Source: Gigaspora margarita (taxonomy: Eukaryota; Glomeromycota; Glomeromycetes; Diversisporales; Gigasporaceae). Taken from it: a stretch of 64,000 nt of DNA. The notes beneath the pieces are model-generated. The model saw nothing but the letters and a program-made list of their open reading frames with translations, had not been told where the DNA came from and did no database searches. The stretch covers positions 101,704 to 165,703 of the forward strand of contig WTPW01000416.1 in the NCBI GenBank assembly GCA_009809945.1, read 5' to 3'. Each line of letters opens with the position of its first letter. The first letter of the stretch is position 1. Below are positions 11,713 through 24,750 of this stretch, in pieces. A program made the position numbers and the translations under genes.

Positions 11713-12070
11713 TGAGGTCTTTGCCTTGAAAATAGGGTTCCGAGGTCCCCCAAACCAAAATTGAGATTTTTATTAAGCCTTAATTTATGAAGCACCAAGT
11801 TCATTTTGTGCAAGTTTTATAACTGATTAACTTAATATTAAAATAAGTTATGGAAGTCTGGAAATTTAACGTTGAATATAATGAAAATGATCAACATAGC
11901 AGATAAATATTTTACCATCAATTTTATCCAATAACAAAAAAATTTTGCAAAAATCATTTCTAAAATTAGCAGAAAATCAAGTTTGGGTTGTTTTGGTTAT
12001 ACAATCTTTATTTACGATTTACTCAAAAAAATTTATAGTGCGTAGGGTCATTTTTAAGGCAAAGACCCCA
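11713..12070. mobile_element. TA-flanked MITE with TGRGGTCTTTGCCTT ends
   Basis: 358 bp. Left end TGAGGTCTTTGCCTTGAAAA, inverted right end TGGGGTCTTTGCCTTAAAAA, flanked by TATA on both sides, consistent with TA insertion. No open frame. Confidence 0.75.
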
Positions 12071-12424
12071 TATAAAAATAGTTTTATAAATAAAATGTTG
12101 ATTTATAAATGATTCTTTATGTTGAATTTAACTACAAATAACTAGCAGTAATTATCACTAATATGTAATTAGCCAATAAAAAAAACAAAAAAATTCATTT
12201 CATTTACTTTAGGGTTAAAGCAAGGCCTGGGATTTTAGCAAGGTGTTAGATATATGCAAAATATAGCAAGAAATTTTTTTGCTAGAATGTTAAAGGTAGT
12301 TTCATAGATGAATTCTTGAGATATTAGCATTTTTTAAAAAAAATCTTTATTTTTGTTATACAAACTAATTTGCACATTACAACTGATTCTGGAAATTTAT
12401 TGGCTAATTACACACTGGTGATAA

Positions 12425-13235
12425 AGGACTCCAAATAATCTATATGAGGTTATATTTGAAAAATCACTAATAGAGGGTCTTTTTTTAAAAAGTTATATTT
12501 GAAAAGTAGGTATTGGATAAAAAGAATATTTAAAAACAGTTAATGGGCAAAAAGATTATATTTAAAAAAAGCCAATAGGTATGTTTTATAAATGTTATTT
12601 GAAATATACTAATGAAAAATGTAAAATATGTAGCTATGTTTTTTTAGAGAGTGTCCAGTTTAGTTTTTTTTTTTAATATTAAAAAGGGACTGGTCTGGGG
12701 GTTTTTTTTCTAGAAAGATTACAGTCCATTTTGTTTTTTTTGAGAGCATCTGGTATTTTTTTTTGGGTTTTTTTTTTTTTTTGAAAGTGTCTAGTTTATA
12801 TATATATATATTTTTTTTTATAGTGTGTCCAGTTGGAGCTGTATCATTAATCACCTGATTATTTTTTATTAGAGGCCTACTCACTTCTCCCTTTAATATA
12901 GATTTGGTTAGGTTCTTATATATAATTTCAATATTTTTTACCCCCTTTTTCTCTAAAAAATCACCTGATTTTTGTTACTCCCTTTAGTTTTTTTTTTGTT
13001 ATTTTTGTTTTTTTTTTTAGTAAGCACAGCACCTAGTTTGGTTTTTTTTTAGAGAACATTTAGATCAAAATTTTTTTAGAAAAGGTTCTATTTCGAAGAA
13101 AGGTAAACAATATCAAACTTTCTATCTGATATTTGAAATATAGCTAATATATGTCAATATGAAAGTGCTAACAGAAAAAAAATTTACTATGATACTTAAA
13201 TATAACCTTATATAGATTATTCAGAGTTCTGGTGA
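12425..13235. mobile_element. TIR element with T-rich GTGTCCAG-repeat interior
   Basis: Inverted ends share AATAATCTATATRAGGTTATATTT (left about 12434, right about 13190-13222), preceded by an ACTCC/ACTCT-type edge. The interior (12640-13060) is dominated by poly-T runs with repeated GTGTCCAGTTTAG and GTGTCTAG units. The minus-strand frame through it (12660-12884) is low-complexity and not a gene. A related fragment lies at about 14732-14790. Confidence 0.5.
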
Positions 13236-14590
13236 TGATTACTGACAGTTATAATTAGTAAAATTCTTTTATATTTGCCTCTAATTTTAAATTCTAATTG
13301 GTTAAAAAATTTTTTAACGTAGTAAAAATTTATGATCTTATGACTTATAACCAATAGTTATATGATCTATAACCTTGATTATTTAAGAAAAGTAATATTA
13401 CCTGGTCATTTTCCAATACTGCTAATAGTATGACAAATTAAAAATTTTTAAATTTTCAAAATTGTAAATAATTTCATTATTTGTATTATTTTCCAATATA
13501 AATAATTTATACTAAAATTGAAGTTAATAGTAACTAAGTGGTATTACAGAGTAGTACAATGAATGGTACATTTGCACTAAATGCAAAGTGCTTAATAAAA
13601 TAAAACAAAAAAATAATAAAAACAATAAAAAAAATCAAATAAATACACAATAATAATAACAATACATGTACACTTTAAGCAAATAGAATGTCATATATCT
13701 CACATGATTCATATAATAGATAAAATGGGTTGGATCATATGAAAATAGATTATTAATAGAATAAGTGATGCATAAATTTTATGCAAGATCAGGTAGATAA
13801 TTAGACAAGGAATTGGGTATTTAATAGAAGATGCATAAAAAATGTTGTAATAAGTTTCTAACAATAGTGTGATTAGTAATTGTTAATTAAAGTCAAAGCA
13901 AAATAATCAAAATATAATATAATTAAAAATAGTCAAAGCAATTATAAGTAAAAGTGCAAAACTAAAGAATAAGATTAGGTTATATTTCTAATAACAAAAT
14001 TTAAACTTTTTTTGAACAAAGTATTTGAAGTTACTTACCAAATACAGCATTAAATTTGTGAGTTCTTTTGCTTTGAGTTAGGTATTAGTAGACTGACTAC
14101 TAATAATCTCTTTGACAGTAGCATAATTAAATGTCTAACACTAATCTTTCTGCATAACACTAGTTTTTTAGCATAATGCTAAAATTTTGCCAGTATACTA
14201 AGATTTTGGCATAGCACTTAATTTTAATGTATTACTAGAAATTCAGTATAACACTCTAGAAATTTTAAATGTATAAAAAATACCTGAAATTGAATAAAGT
14301 CAAATAAGAAATTTCACATACACTTTAAAATAAATAAAAGATTTCATATACTTATTTGAGTTTTTTCTGAATTTGATTTTAACTTTATAAATTCTGTGAG
14401 ACTCCATTTGATGGACTAAATTGACTATAACATTGCCACAGTTTGTTAAAACTTGAATTCTCCATATATAGTTAGAGCTAATTGTCTTTATTTTGTACTA
14501 ATTTTTATTTAACCATTAAATAGCAAGGTATATATAGACTAGAAAACTACCATTAGCATCTAAAACCAAAAATAACAATTAACAAATACA
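13236..14590. other. AT-rich, no gene recognised
   Basis: No open frame, RNA gene or clear terminal repeats. The only texture is short local motifs such as TGGCATAGCACT and TAACACTAG around 14130-14260. Confidence 0.4.
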
Positions 14591-14600
14591 AGTTAACTTG

Positions 14601-15430
14601 ATGCATTAAGTTAGAATTAATTAGTAAAATTTTGTGAATTATAAGAGTTTATAGAATTCTATTAATAAACTTTTATAGAATCTTATAATTTACAAATTTT
14701 TATTAATTAATTCTAACTTTATGCACTAAGTAGGACCTCAAATAATACTAACTGAGATCATATTTGAAAAATAGCTAACAGAGATCAAAATTTTGTAAAA
14801 TTAAACAATTTGATAGCTAAAAATTTTTACTTATTTAGTATCTAAAATGTATCAAATTATCAGAATTATTTTTATTTTATTTGAAATTTAGCAAATAGAT
14901 GCATAATTTTGGATTTTTGATCAGAAAAGTCAAATTTAAGCATTTTTCTCCAAAAATTGAGTAAAATAAAAATATATTACAAATTTAATATATTTTTAGG
15001 TTCTGAACAAGTTTACTTAGTATATTAACTTAGAATTAATTAGTAAAATATTGTGAATTATAAGATTTTATAGAAATTTATTAATAAAATTCTATAAAAT
15101 CTTATTATTCACAACATTTTACTAATTAATTCTAACTTAATATACTAACTAAACTTGTTCAGAATCTAAAAATATATTAATTTAGCAGAATTAATTATTT
15201 TTCTTGAAATTTAAAGAATAGATATATAATTTTGGATTTTTGATCAAAAAAGTCAAATTTAAGCATCTTTTTTCAAATTTCAAATAAAATAAAAAATAAT
15301 ATTACTATTTTAATGTATTTTAGGCTTCTAACAAGTTTACTTAGTGCATAAAGTTAGAAATAATTAGTAAACTTTTGTGAATTATAAGATTTTATAGAAT
15401 TTTATTAATAAATTTTCTATAAAATCTTAT
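14601..15430. repeat. Palindromic satellite units, degenerate copies
   Basis: Three hairpin units (about 14601-14740, 15004-15165, 15330-15427) are built on TTAGAATTAATTAGTAAAAT followed by its inverse. Two are entered by GAACAAGTTTACTTAGT-type sequence. They match the array at 27282-28710, with unit spacing of about 330-400 bp here. The third is truncated. Confidence 0.75.
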
Positions 15431-15511
15431 TTAGACTTTTATATATAGCGACTGCTAATAAATTTTTTAAAAAATTTTAAAAAATGAAGGGAGTAGCTTC
15501 TTTTGGAGATA

Positions 15512-15773
15512 CTATAGTGCACTGACCAAAGTATCCAGGGTACAATGCATCTACCTATAAAAAAACTTACAAAAGACCTGGGTATATTATACAGCAGCAG
15601 GTCAGTGTCGCAAGAAAAAAAATTTTAAGCATATACATATTTTGCACTTACAATGAGCAGTCTAAAAATTTAAAATAATCCTATATTTAATTAATAGAGG
15701 TCTAATGATTTGCACTGGGTACTTTGCAATAGGAGATATTGAAAAAGAGAGTACATTGGTCAGTGCACTATGG
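15512..15773. mobile_element. TA-flanked MITE with CYATAGTGCACTGACC ends
   Basis: 262 bp. Left end CTATAGTGCACTGACCAAAG, inverted right end CCATAGTGCACTGACCAATG, with TA at 15510-15511 and 15774-15775, a mariner-type target. Confidence 0.8.
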
Positions 15774-15813
15774 TAGGTCATTTTTAGAAACAAATAGTAT
15801 TTATTTTATTCAA

Positions 15814-16801
15814 TGGTATAGGTCTTCTCATTTATTCAGGCTTAACTATATTAATATAGAAAGTAAAAAATTTTTATATATAATAATTTATTTTATTAAA
15901 TTTTTTTTAAACTTATCTTTTGAAAAAACAGTACATTATAATATTAAGTTATAAATATTAATTTTTTATATTTATATTAAATATTTTCTATTATCAATTT
16001 TTTAGATTATTATATAATAATAAATTTATTTACTTAATAATTTATTATTATTTTTTTTATTATGTAAATTATAATTGATTTATAAGACAAAAATATTCTT
16101 AATAACATTTTATATATAAAATAAAATTTTTATAAGTTTTAAAAAATTTTTATTAATATAGTTTTTAGGTCAAAAACTAGTAAATAAGAAAAATTATACT
16201 AGTTTTTAATATAATTATGCTTATATATTAAGTTAGTAAAATTTATAATTAATAAAATATTAATTAATATTATATTAAAATTCATATTTAAAGAATTATT
16301 TTTTGTGTTTATACATTATTAAAATTTTTAAAATTTAAAAATTTATAGATTTTTAAAGTTTTTTAACCTAAAATAGGTATTATTTTTACTATATAAATTA
16401 TGTAATAAACTAGGTTAAATTAGTGTTTTATTTTTTGTTATGACTTTTTTTTGTACATAATAACTTTATTTAAAATTTTGCAAACTTTTTTTTGATAGCT
16501 ACACAAAGGCACTTGCGTAGTAGCACAAAACGATACCTAATTTTAATTGGTCAAACTTTAAAAATAAGCAAAATTTTAATTTTTTAATTTTTTAAAATTT
16601 AAAAATTGAATAAATTTGAAGATTTTTTTAAAAAAAATTAAATCAATAAATTATATAATTTTTTTTTATAAATATGTTGTCAAGATATTCAAATAGTATA
16701 TATATTTTTTTAATTGCTAGTTAATAGAAAAAAATTAGTACTTTACTATATACTATCTTTAACTTATTCAATTTCTCTGCCAGAATAAATGAGAAGACCA
16801 G
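15814..16801. mobile_element. AT-rich TA-flanked TIR element (~1 kb)
   Basis: Left end TAGGTCTTCTCATTTATTCA, inverted right end CTGGTCTTCTCATTTATTCT, with TA on each side. The interior is extremely AT-rich and non-coding. Confidence 0.65.
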
Positions 16802-16863
16802 TATTAATTTTAAAATGAACATGGAACTTATATTGTACTTTATTGAATTTGAAGGGTTTATAT

Positions 16864-18602
16864 TAGGGCTCCGATTGACCTAAACTGAGACCAGACTTTA
16901 GGCAAGTCCGAGAACTATTTTAAAACTCAGTTCAGTCCGGGTTCGAATATCAAACTTTTAGCTTGGTTCTGGTCCAGTTTGAGTCTGGTCTGAAAGTTTG
17001 AATCTAGTCCAAAAGTCTGAAAGTGGTTGAGCAATATCGCAATAAGCTGATCAAGAAAATTGAAAATTGATAGTGTTTTTTTTTATTTTTATTTTATATT
17101 ATTTATTTATTTAATTTTATTATAATAAATTCCTCCCGATATTTATTTAATTACACCATATACATCTTATTTAAATCAATCACATAGTTTGATCAGTTTA
17201 AGTGATAGCCCCTGACCCAAATTAATTAATTCTTGTGATATCATAAACCCGTGTATGCTCGCTATAAATTTAAACCCAGGTGAACTATTGGAGCTAAATT
17301 GGACCGATATTCATCATTACTCTCCCAACCAATGGATACAATATATTAGTCTTAACTAACATTTTGATATCAGGTTATGTAATTAGAGTAGCTGCACAGT
17401 GTGTGATGCAGCGCAGGACCAGTATAGGACCCCGAAATATACATAGATAGGTCAGGTATGAGTTTGCTTATTTTTGAGGTTTTTTATGCAGATCTTTTCT
17501 ATTTATAGTAATTTTTGCTTATTTTGAAGTTTTTTTGCAGATCTTTCCTTTTTTAGTAACCCTATAATTAACCTGATCTATCTATGTATATTTTGGGGTC
17601 CTACCAGTATGATCATGTGAACATGTTAATAATATACATGTAAAATATTATTAAATTTACTCATTTAATAGTTTAACTTTCTACCCAAATTACATATAAA
17701 AAAATATACTAATCACCTTTTGTAATTTTATTGGTTAGTAGATCGATATAAAACTATGAATCACTGAGAAAATTAGCTGATTATCAGATAATCTGGGCAG
17801 CAAAAAATTATGCCCAAAAATTCTAGAAATCAATTATCTGAATATTTGGTTGAATGTAATTCTTTTATATTTACCAATATATTCACTATTTTTTTTTATT
17901 AATCTTATATTTTTCTATCACAGAGCATTTGTTATATTCTTGCACTTATTCTTGTACTTATTCTTTAACTTGAGACTATTATACAAAACGGTTTCAAATT
18001 TGTGAACTTTTTTTAGCCCTAAATAGTTTGCAATCAAACAACAAAAGTAATTTCACATTTCACGATTTTGTGTTGTTTAAGGGTATTAATAAGGATTGTC
18101 AAAATTATCTTATGTATTTCTGGTAGTTTTTCTATATTTAGGCCACATTTTTTGAAACACCAATCAAAGTATTAAAGCAAATAGACCCAAAATTGAAGTA
18201 TATAGATAGATCAGAATGTTAATTACACTTATCTATATTAAATTTTGATGGGATAAACTGCATATGATTTGGAAACATGCGCATTAATACAAATGAATGC
18301 GCATGATTGAGGAATCCTGCACATGCATGAAACACATCTCTAGACTGTCCAGGTCATTATTTTGTGACCCAGATATTAACTTTATTAGAGTGGTAACAAC
18401 TATCCTGAACTCAGACAGGTTCGCAAACTTCAGACCAGATCTGGACCGAACCTATATATTTGTTTGAGTCTGGTTTGAGTTCAGTACTTTGTGTTCAGGT
18501 TTGAGTTTGGGTCCAAAAATTTAAAATTTATGGTTTGAGTTCGGGTTTGAGTCTAGGTCCAGTTGGACCTGGACTGAACCTGAACTGGACTTCAGAGCCC
18601 TA
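16864..18602. mobile_element. TAGGGCTC-ended element with GGTCCAGTTTGAGTC core
   Basis: 1.74-kb hAT-like element. Left end TAGGGCTCCGATTG, inverted right end TAGGGCTCTGAAG, exact 8-bp duplication GTTTATAT (16856-16863, 18603-18610). Simple-repeat arms (GGTCCAG/TTTGAGTC variants) occupy 16880-17035 and 18400-18600. The middle is unrelated sequence including the MITE at 17426-17602. No transposase seen. Confidence 0.85.
17426..17602. mobile_element. AGGACCCC-ended hAT-like MITE, copy B
   Basis: 177-bp uninterrupted family member. Ends AGGACCCCGAAATATACATA and, inverted, AGGACCCCAAAATATACATA, with the exact 8-bp duplication ACCAGTAT (17418-17425, 17603-17610). Confidence 0.9.
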
Positions 18603-18610
18603 GTTTATAT

Positions 18611-19194
18611 ACATTTTAAATCATTACTATATTTTTATAATATTTGTAGTGTATTCATAATATTTACTATGATTTTGTGACAAATACAACATTTACTCAG
18701 TATCTGCTGCATTCTTGCGTCTATATCACCAAGCCTCATTTGAATAACCTTATTTGCATACATGATTTAAAACATATTTACAATGTAAAAAACAAATAAA
18801 AATAATTTGTCAATCTGTAAAAAATTCTGTATCAAACATTATTATTCTGGCAATATTATTCAAACTTACCAATGCATATTATTAACATTATCCAGTATTT
18901 GTTAATTAAGTTTGTATATCATAAAGTTAGTTTAGATACAACTAAAAGTATTATTAACAAAATCAGGAAAAATTACTTGTTTATAACTACAATTATTATA
19001 GTATTAAAAAAATTATAAAAAATTTAGCCAAGAAAATGCCCCAAAAAAATGGTTTAAAAAACTTTTCCATTTACATTTGCTTTGATTATAAATTTACTGA
19101 ATTAGTATATTATGACAATATTAATTATACAATGAGCATAATCCTTATAAAGTTAGCTGATTATTACAGTGGCCTATTATAATATTGTGAACAC
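18611..19194. other. AT-rich, no gene recognised
   Basis: No open frame or repeat structure of note between the element ending at 18602 and the fold-back starting near 19195. Confidence 0.4.
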
Positions 19195-20580
19195 TTTTAA
19201 AAATTTATATAGAGCTAAGTTTATAAGATACTAACAGGCATAGAACATGACCCATTCATTGCTTTCTATAATTAAAATTTTTAAAAAATATATAAATTTA
19301 CTATATAACTTTGAGCTAAGATCTTCTAAAATTTAACTTATTAACTTAAAATTAAATTTTACGATTATAAAGAACAAGAAAAGAAGAAAAAAATTGAGCT
19401 TAAAAACCAAGTTAAAATGTTGTTAATTTTGTACAATTTCAAAATATAACTTTGTCAAAAACAAATATTTACTAATATTAAATTAGTAATTATACTTTGA
19501 ACAACTTTATTTAGATGACAAAAGTATGTTACCTTGTAAGAAAAATGGGTTATCTATATACTAAATTTAACTTTTTGAGTTTTTAATATAAAACTTTTTT
19601 TTGATTAGGCAACCTACTTTGGGCTCTTAAGCAAAGTTGTTCAGTATGTAATTCTACTTATATCAAGGCTAAAACACGTTTTTTTTGAACCTTTACTAAA
19701 TGAAAAATGGGTTTAAAGTTCAAAAAAATTTTGTTTTTTTAAAAAAAATTTTTTTTTAAAAAAAATTTATTCGAACTTTAAACCCATTTTTTACTTAGTA
19801 AAAGGTAGGGTTCCTCAAAGTCGAATCGAATCGAATATTAGGCATATTTGAATTTGATCAAATCGAATAAGCTCTTGATTTGAATTTGATTTGATCAAAT
19901 CAAATCAAATCAAATTAAATATATTTGTAATTTTTATTAAATATTTTTGAATCGAATCGAATATTTTGTCAATTTGAATTTGATTTGATTTGAAATTTCT
20001 GTATTTGAATTTGATTTGAGATCGAATATTTGATCGAATCAAATTGAATCGAATCAAATTGCGGAACTCTAGTAAAAGGTTCAAGAAAATACATTTTAGC
20101 TTTAGTACAAGTAGAATTACATGCTGAACAACTTTGCTTAAGAGCCCAAAGTAGGTACCCAATCAAAAAAAAGTTTTGTATTGAAAACTCAAAAATTTTA
20201 ACTTTAGTACATAGATAACCCATTTTTCTTACAAGGTAACCTACTTCTGTCACCTAAGCAAAGTTGTTCAGATCATAAGTTTACATATAATTACTAATTT
20301 ATAATCAGTAAATATTGGTTTTGACAAAGTTACGTTTTGAAATTGTACAAAATTAACAAAATTTTAACTTGGTTTTTAAGCTCAATTTTTCTTCATTTCT
20401 TGTTCTATATAATCATAAAATTTAATTTTTTGTTAATAAATTAGATTTAAGAAAATCTAAGCTCTAAGTTATATAGTAAATTTATATGTTTTTAAAATGT
20501 CTAATTATAGCAAACATTTGGATCTATTTCAAGAGGACATGCCCTATGCCTGTTAAGCTAAAAATAAAATTATAAATTTA
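19195..20580. mobile_element. Second large fold-back element, related to 4742-6914
   Basis: Inverted arms of roughly 560 bp around a centre near 19746. The inner arms carry GTTACCTTGTAAGAAAAATG and GGGCTCTTAAGCAAAGTTGT blocks also found in the fold-back at 4742-6914. The outer ends (CTAACAGGCATAGAACATG and its inverse near 20555) differ from that element. The right arm is interrupted by the 266-bp element at 19806-20071. Exact ends and target duplication are not resolved, and the short frames inside are not genes. Confidence 0.75.
19806..20071. mobile_element. TAGGGTTCC-ended element with AATCGAATCG core
   Basis: 266 bp. Left end TAGGGTTCCTCAAAG, inverted right end TAGAGTTCCGCAATTTG, core of GAATCGAATC and TTTGATTTGA repeats, exact 8-bp duplication GTAAAAGG (19798-19805, 20072-20079). 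It sits in one arm of the fold-back; the opposite arm shows the uninterrupted target, which confirms the boundaries. Confidence 0.9.
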
Positions 20581-20939
20581 TTAAATTTCTATATTTTAAA
20601 TAAAAAAAAAAATAAAAAAATTTTATGTAGTACTTTTTAAAATAATTAAAATTATTTAATTTTGTACAATGTTATATAATTGCAAAAACTATGAGATTTG
20701 TTTAATCATTTAAATGTACTAACTTGTATCTTTATTTCTTAACAGGTTTTTATCTTATTTGCAAAAAATAGTTTTTTTTAATGATTGTTTTCATTATTGA
20801 TTTTTGGAATTGCACCAACCAAACAAATAATATGTCATTTTGTAGATAAATGTAAAATCATGAATCTAATAGGCTAGGATGTATTCAAATGACTATTTAT
20901 GGTAATAATTAATTTTTGCATGATCTTTAGAAGTGATCT

Positions 20940-21424
20940 TCCAATTTGCGACCTCAGAGCATAACTCTATACTATTGGACCTGAGGCCAAATTATTTGAT
21001 TCTGATCACTAGAACACAAACTAACTTAATTTAAATTATTTTTTAAACAAATAAGAAAATTTTGACCTTGGGAGTATTATGACAATTTGGGAATACCTTG
21101 TGATTCTGTGATCAGAACTAGATAAAATTTATATCATTCTATTCCTCTTAATGAGAGGAATCAAATGGTTCAAATTTTATCCATTTTTGCTCACAGTACT
21201 CAGAGATTCCAAGTTCATTAGAATGCCTTTAGTTATAGCATTCTATATAAAAAGATATTATGATGATTAGGTATATTTCCCCAGTATTTAGTAATCATAT
21301 GTTTAAATCAAGCTGAAATTTATACTATTCGATTCCTCTTACTCAGGGGAATCAAATGGTATAAATTTTATTCAGATCTAATTATAGGATCACAAGATAT
21401 TCCAATTTGTCACAATACACCTCT
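20940..21424. mobile_element. Hairpin-rich MITE region
   Basis: A short hairpin at about 20938-21010 (AGTGATC, AATTTG and ACCTCAG with their inverses) is followed by a TIR element at about 21066-21424. Its ends share GTATTATGACAATTTGGGAATA-type sequence in inverted form. Inside are two further palindromes (21135-21183, 21313-21372), each with TTCCTCTTA at its centre. No coding. Confidence 0.6.
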
Positions 21425-21559
21425 TTATTAGAATACCACTTTCTTACTTATATATAATATATGTCATAACTTTACATATATATTATTCAAGATCTTGAAC
21501 TAATTTTTTTAAATTAAATCATTTATACTGTAGTGACATCGGAATTAATGTTGCCTTCA

Positions 21560-22990
21560 TTAGAGACATACAAATTCTCTACTTGATTAAATGCTAATGA
21601 TGCAAATCTACAATATTATTAATAACAAAAACTACTACTTGATGTTTAGAAATTTCTAAATCATCATCTGATTCTTTATTATTTTCATCTTCATAGACAT
21701 CATTTTTATTCTCAGAAGCATCAAACAGATAAGACCTTTGAATTATAGCTACTAATTTATCTTCAGAATTGTTTTTTATATTATATGATAGCTCTTTATA
21801 CATATTAAGTAAATTAAATATTGAATTTTAGTAAGTGATTCTAAATTTTTAGAAAAAATGCATTCACATGATGCGCTATGAGTTATTGCAAAAATGTTTT
21901 TGGGCAAAATTTTAAGATTATTAAACTTATCTTTAATAAAGCTCTGCTATATAAAAGGTGTCATCACTTGGCTATTATATTCAACTTTGTATAGCAAATC
22001 TTTTTTCTTAAATTTGATAATTTGGATAATAAGAGTTTGTGTGGTTAATTTACCTTTGTATTTCATTAATTGTTATAATTGTGCAGCATAAAGAATAATT
22101 TGTGTGTACATTCCTTTTCTTAAGGGTAGGGGGTACATAAATCATTTATCATATGATTTCAGTGGTACAATAAGATTTATATAGAAATTAAAAATGTGCT
22201 ACTAATAAAACTTTTCACAGTTGTAATAAATTTGACTAAAATTTTATAATATATAGAACAAAATGCACATTATAAAATAGCAAAATTTTTAATAAAGTAT
22301 ATATTTGAAAAATTATACTTCTATATATTATAAAGTTTCCCCCAGTTGGTTCAAATTTCCCCTAGCAAAACTAGTAATTCTTATTTAATAAAAAAAAATT
22401 ATATTTGCAACATTCATAAAATCAATTATACTAATTAATAAATTAAAAATCACCTTTTCTAATACAAGTTTAAGTCTAAATACAGAATTAACTGTTTCAT
22501 ATGCAGATGCCCATTTAGTTTCTATAGAAAGTTTCAATATACCTCTACAAATATTCAATTCATCTATATATAGTTTTAGATAACTTTCTGCTAAATAACT
22601 AGTTTTAAAAAAATAGCATATCTTATTGCAATATTTTAAAATATGTACTAGTAATTTATATTTTAAAATATTATGACTAATAAGATTAGTAAAATGAACA
22701 ATACAACAAAGGTTGATAATAGAATGATAGTTTTGATTAATCTGTTTACATGCAGCAGCAATAGCTAAGGCATTATCAAAAATTACTCCAATGAATTTTT
22801 CAGGTCCAATCTTAATTAAAATTTTTTCAATCTTATCAAAGAGTAAATCTGCTATATGACTAACATGAGACAAAACACAAAGGGCATATAAAAATTCCTT
22901 ATGATCAGGGGTCATTATTAAAAAATTATAAATTGAAGCACCCTGAGGATTCGTCCAACTATCTAATCCTAAATAGAATAATATAAGTTT
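21560..22990 (-). pseudogene. hAT transposase, broken, split by a TTAA MITE
   Basis: A degraded hAT transposase read on the minus strand. The 5' part (22990 down to 22385) begins in SWTNPQGASIYNFLIMTPD and continues through IGPEKFIGVIFDNALAIAAA, the region of a catalytic aspartate, and ETKWASAYETV, the hAT alpha-helical insertion region. The 3' part (about 22110 down to 21594) carries FAITHSASCECIFS, the dimerisation signature, after several stops. A last open piece of 69 codons contains an acidic run (NDVYEDENNKESDDD) and INNIVDLHH. The MITE at 22124-22381 separates the two parts. I estimate 60-100 codons are missing at the junction, so a deletion accompanied or followed the insertion. The chosen ATG of the 176-codon piece (22915) is internal and not a true start. 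Not functional. Confidence 0.8.
22124..22381. mobile_element. TTAA-flanked MITE, copy B, right end lost
   Basis: Left end GGGTAGGGGGTACATAAATC directly after TTAA (22120-22123). The sequence tracks copy A (9471-9984) to about 22381, where similarity stops and hAT coding sequence begins. The right terminal repeat and second TTAA are missing. Confidence 0.8.
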
Positions 22991-23150
22991 AATACAAATT
23001 ATAAGTTAAAGTCTTGTATAAGTATGTTAAAGCTAATTACTAAGTGTTAAATTATCTGCAGTTTTTAATTATTTCTCAGTCTCTCAATTAATTTTAATCA
23101 CTTCTTTATTTAATAATGTATTTAAAGATATTCACAAGTAGGTAGTACCT
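22991..23150. other. Short AT-rich spacer
   Basis: Separates the hAT remnant from the LINE fragment; nothing recognised. Confidence 0.4.
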
Positions 23151-23819
23151 AATAGTACTATGCCCAACCATAACCTTTATAATATCTATAATATATACAA
23201 TATACAACTTCAACACCATGTTAGCAACTTTCTCAACTGTATTAACAATTCCTCTACTCTTGGTATAACAACCCATATCAGACTACAACTGTAACAAGCA
23301 GGGATTCAGACCAGTATTTTCAAGGAAAAAGGGTAATGTATTTTTATTAAGCAAACTAGAGAACAAAGGTTTTACAAAGGTTCGTATTTATACTAGTTTT
23401 ACCGTTATTGCATATTAAATGATCTATAGTACTAATTACTAATTACATTCGTTATGCATATTTATTAACTAACTACAGTGCAGTACACCTAAAGGCCAAA
23501 GCACGTGACTTGTCCCATTTTCAAAAATTTATAATCAAATTTGATGTTTTTTTGAAATCCTGCATTTTGATTGGTTAAAAATTAATTTTTAAAATTAATT
23601 TTAAAATATTTTAAAATTAGCCAATAGCAGTGAGCCAAAACATGTGACTTGTTCCATTTTGAGATAATTTTTTCCGTATCATATAAAAATATCACACTTT
23701 TAAACTCATATAAATTAAAAATATATAATAAGTTTAAAAAATTAGAGCCGCTAAGTTTATGTTGTTAGCCAAAATTGTTTTATGCTTGTAGAAATATTTC
23801 AACATTTGATATTTAGGCT

Positions 23820-23935
23820 GCCGAAATGTCTAAATATTGCCAAAATCCTAAATCATGTCGAAATGTCTAAATAATATCGAAATGTCTAAATAATGTCGAA
23901 ATGTCTAAATAATGTCGAAATGTCTAAATTAAGAA
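23820..23935. repeat. Tandem CGAAATGTCTAAATAATGT repeat
   Basis: About five to six copies of a unit near 19 bp. A related motif in inverted form (TTTAGACATTTAGTCA) recurs at 25640-25790 at the other side of the host element, so the two may be the arms of a simple-repeat core. Confidence 0.7.
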
Positions 23936-24358
23936 ATATATATGAAAAACATATGGGAATTAGGGCTATTAATCAGTCTGACTAAAACCACTGGTCCTGT
24001 GGTCCTCATTAGAACTATCTTTTTATGGAACAGACCAAAAAGCTATCAGTCTGAATATAGTTAGCTTTAAATTATTGTAACGAATATATGTAGCCTAATT
24101 TTTGTGATATACGAGATTAATTTTTAGATGTTTAGACAACAATAATAAATTTAAATATTTTAAATCAGAGTTGTTCTTATATAATATTTATTTTATATTT
24201 TGTGAATTATTAATTTGTCTTTGCTTTCAAACTATACATAAATATTTTTGGATAAATGACAAATTAGTATTTGCATTAGCAATTAAGATTGGTTAGTTTG
24301 GTTTTGCTATCACTCACCCTGGCTCTATCTCCCGCTCACCATCCCTAGTCAATTGTTG

Positions 24359-24750
24359 GGCTCTGTGGCTACAGTGGCAGTGCAAGGACCTATTAGTAAA
24401 TAGTTAGGCTCTGCAGCTGCAGTAGCAGCACACGGACCTTAATAGTGGATAGTTAGGTATCGCAGCTGCAAGAACCTTATTAGTGGATAGTTAGGCTCTG
24501 CTGCTGCAGTAGTAGTACGAGGACCTTATTAGTGGATAGTTAGGCTCTGCAGTTGCAGTAGTCAGTGCGAGGGTTTTATTGGTGGGTAGTTAGGCTCCAC
24601 GGTTACAGTAGCAGTGCAAGGACCTTATTAATAGATAGTTAGGCTCCACGGTGCAGTACAAGACCTTATTAGTGGATAGTTAGGCTCCGTGGCTGCAGTG
24701 GCAGTGCAAGGACCTTATTAATGGTTAGTTAGGCTCTGTTATTGCAGAGA
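24359..24750. repeat. Minisatellite, ~49-bp unit, nine copies
   Basis: Units begin GGCTCTG or GGCTCC at 24359, 24407, 24456, 24494, 24543, 24593, 24642, 24683 and 24732, and end ACCTTATTAGTGGATAGTTA. Two units are shortened by about 8-11 bases. GC content is clearly above the surroundings. No reading frame is kept, so it is non-coding. Confidence 0.85.

Noticed and set aside
12660..12884. Lysine-rich small protein on the minus strand
   Set aside because: It is the product of poly-T tracts inside a repeat element.
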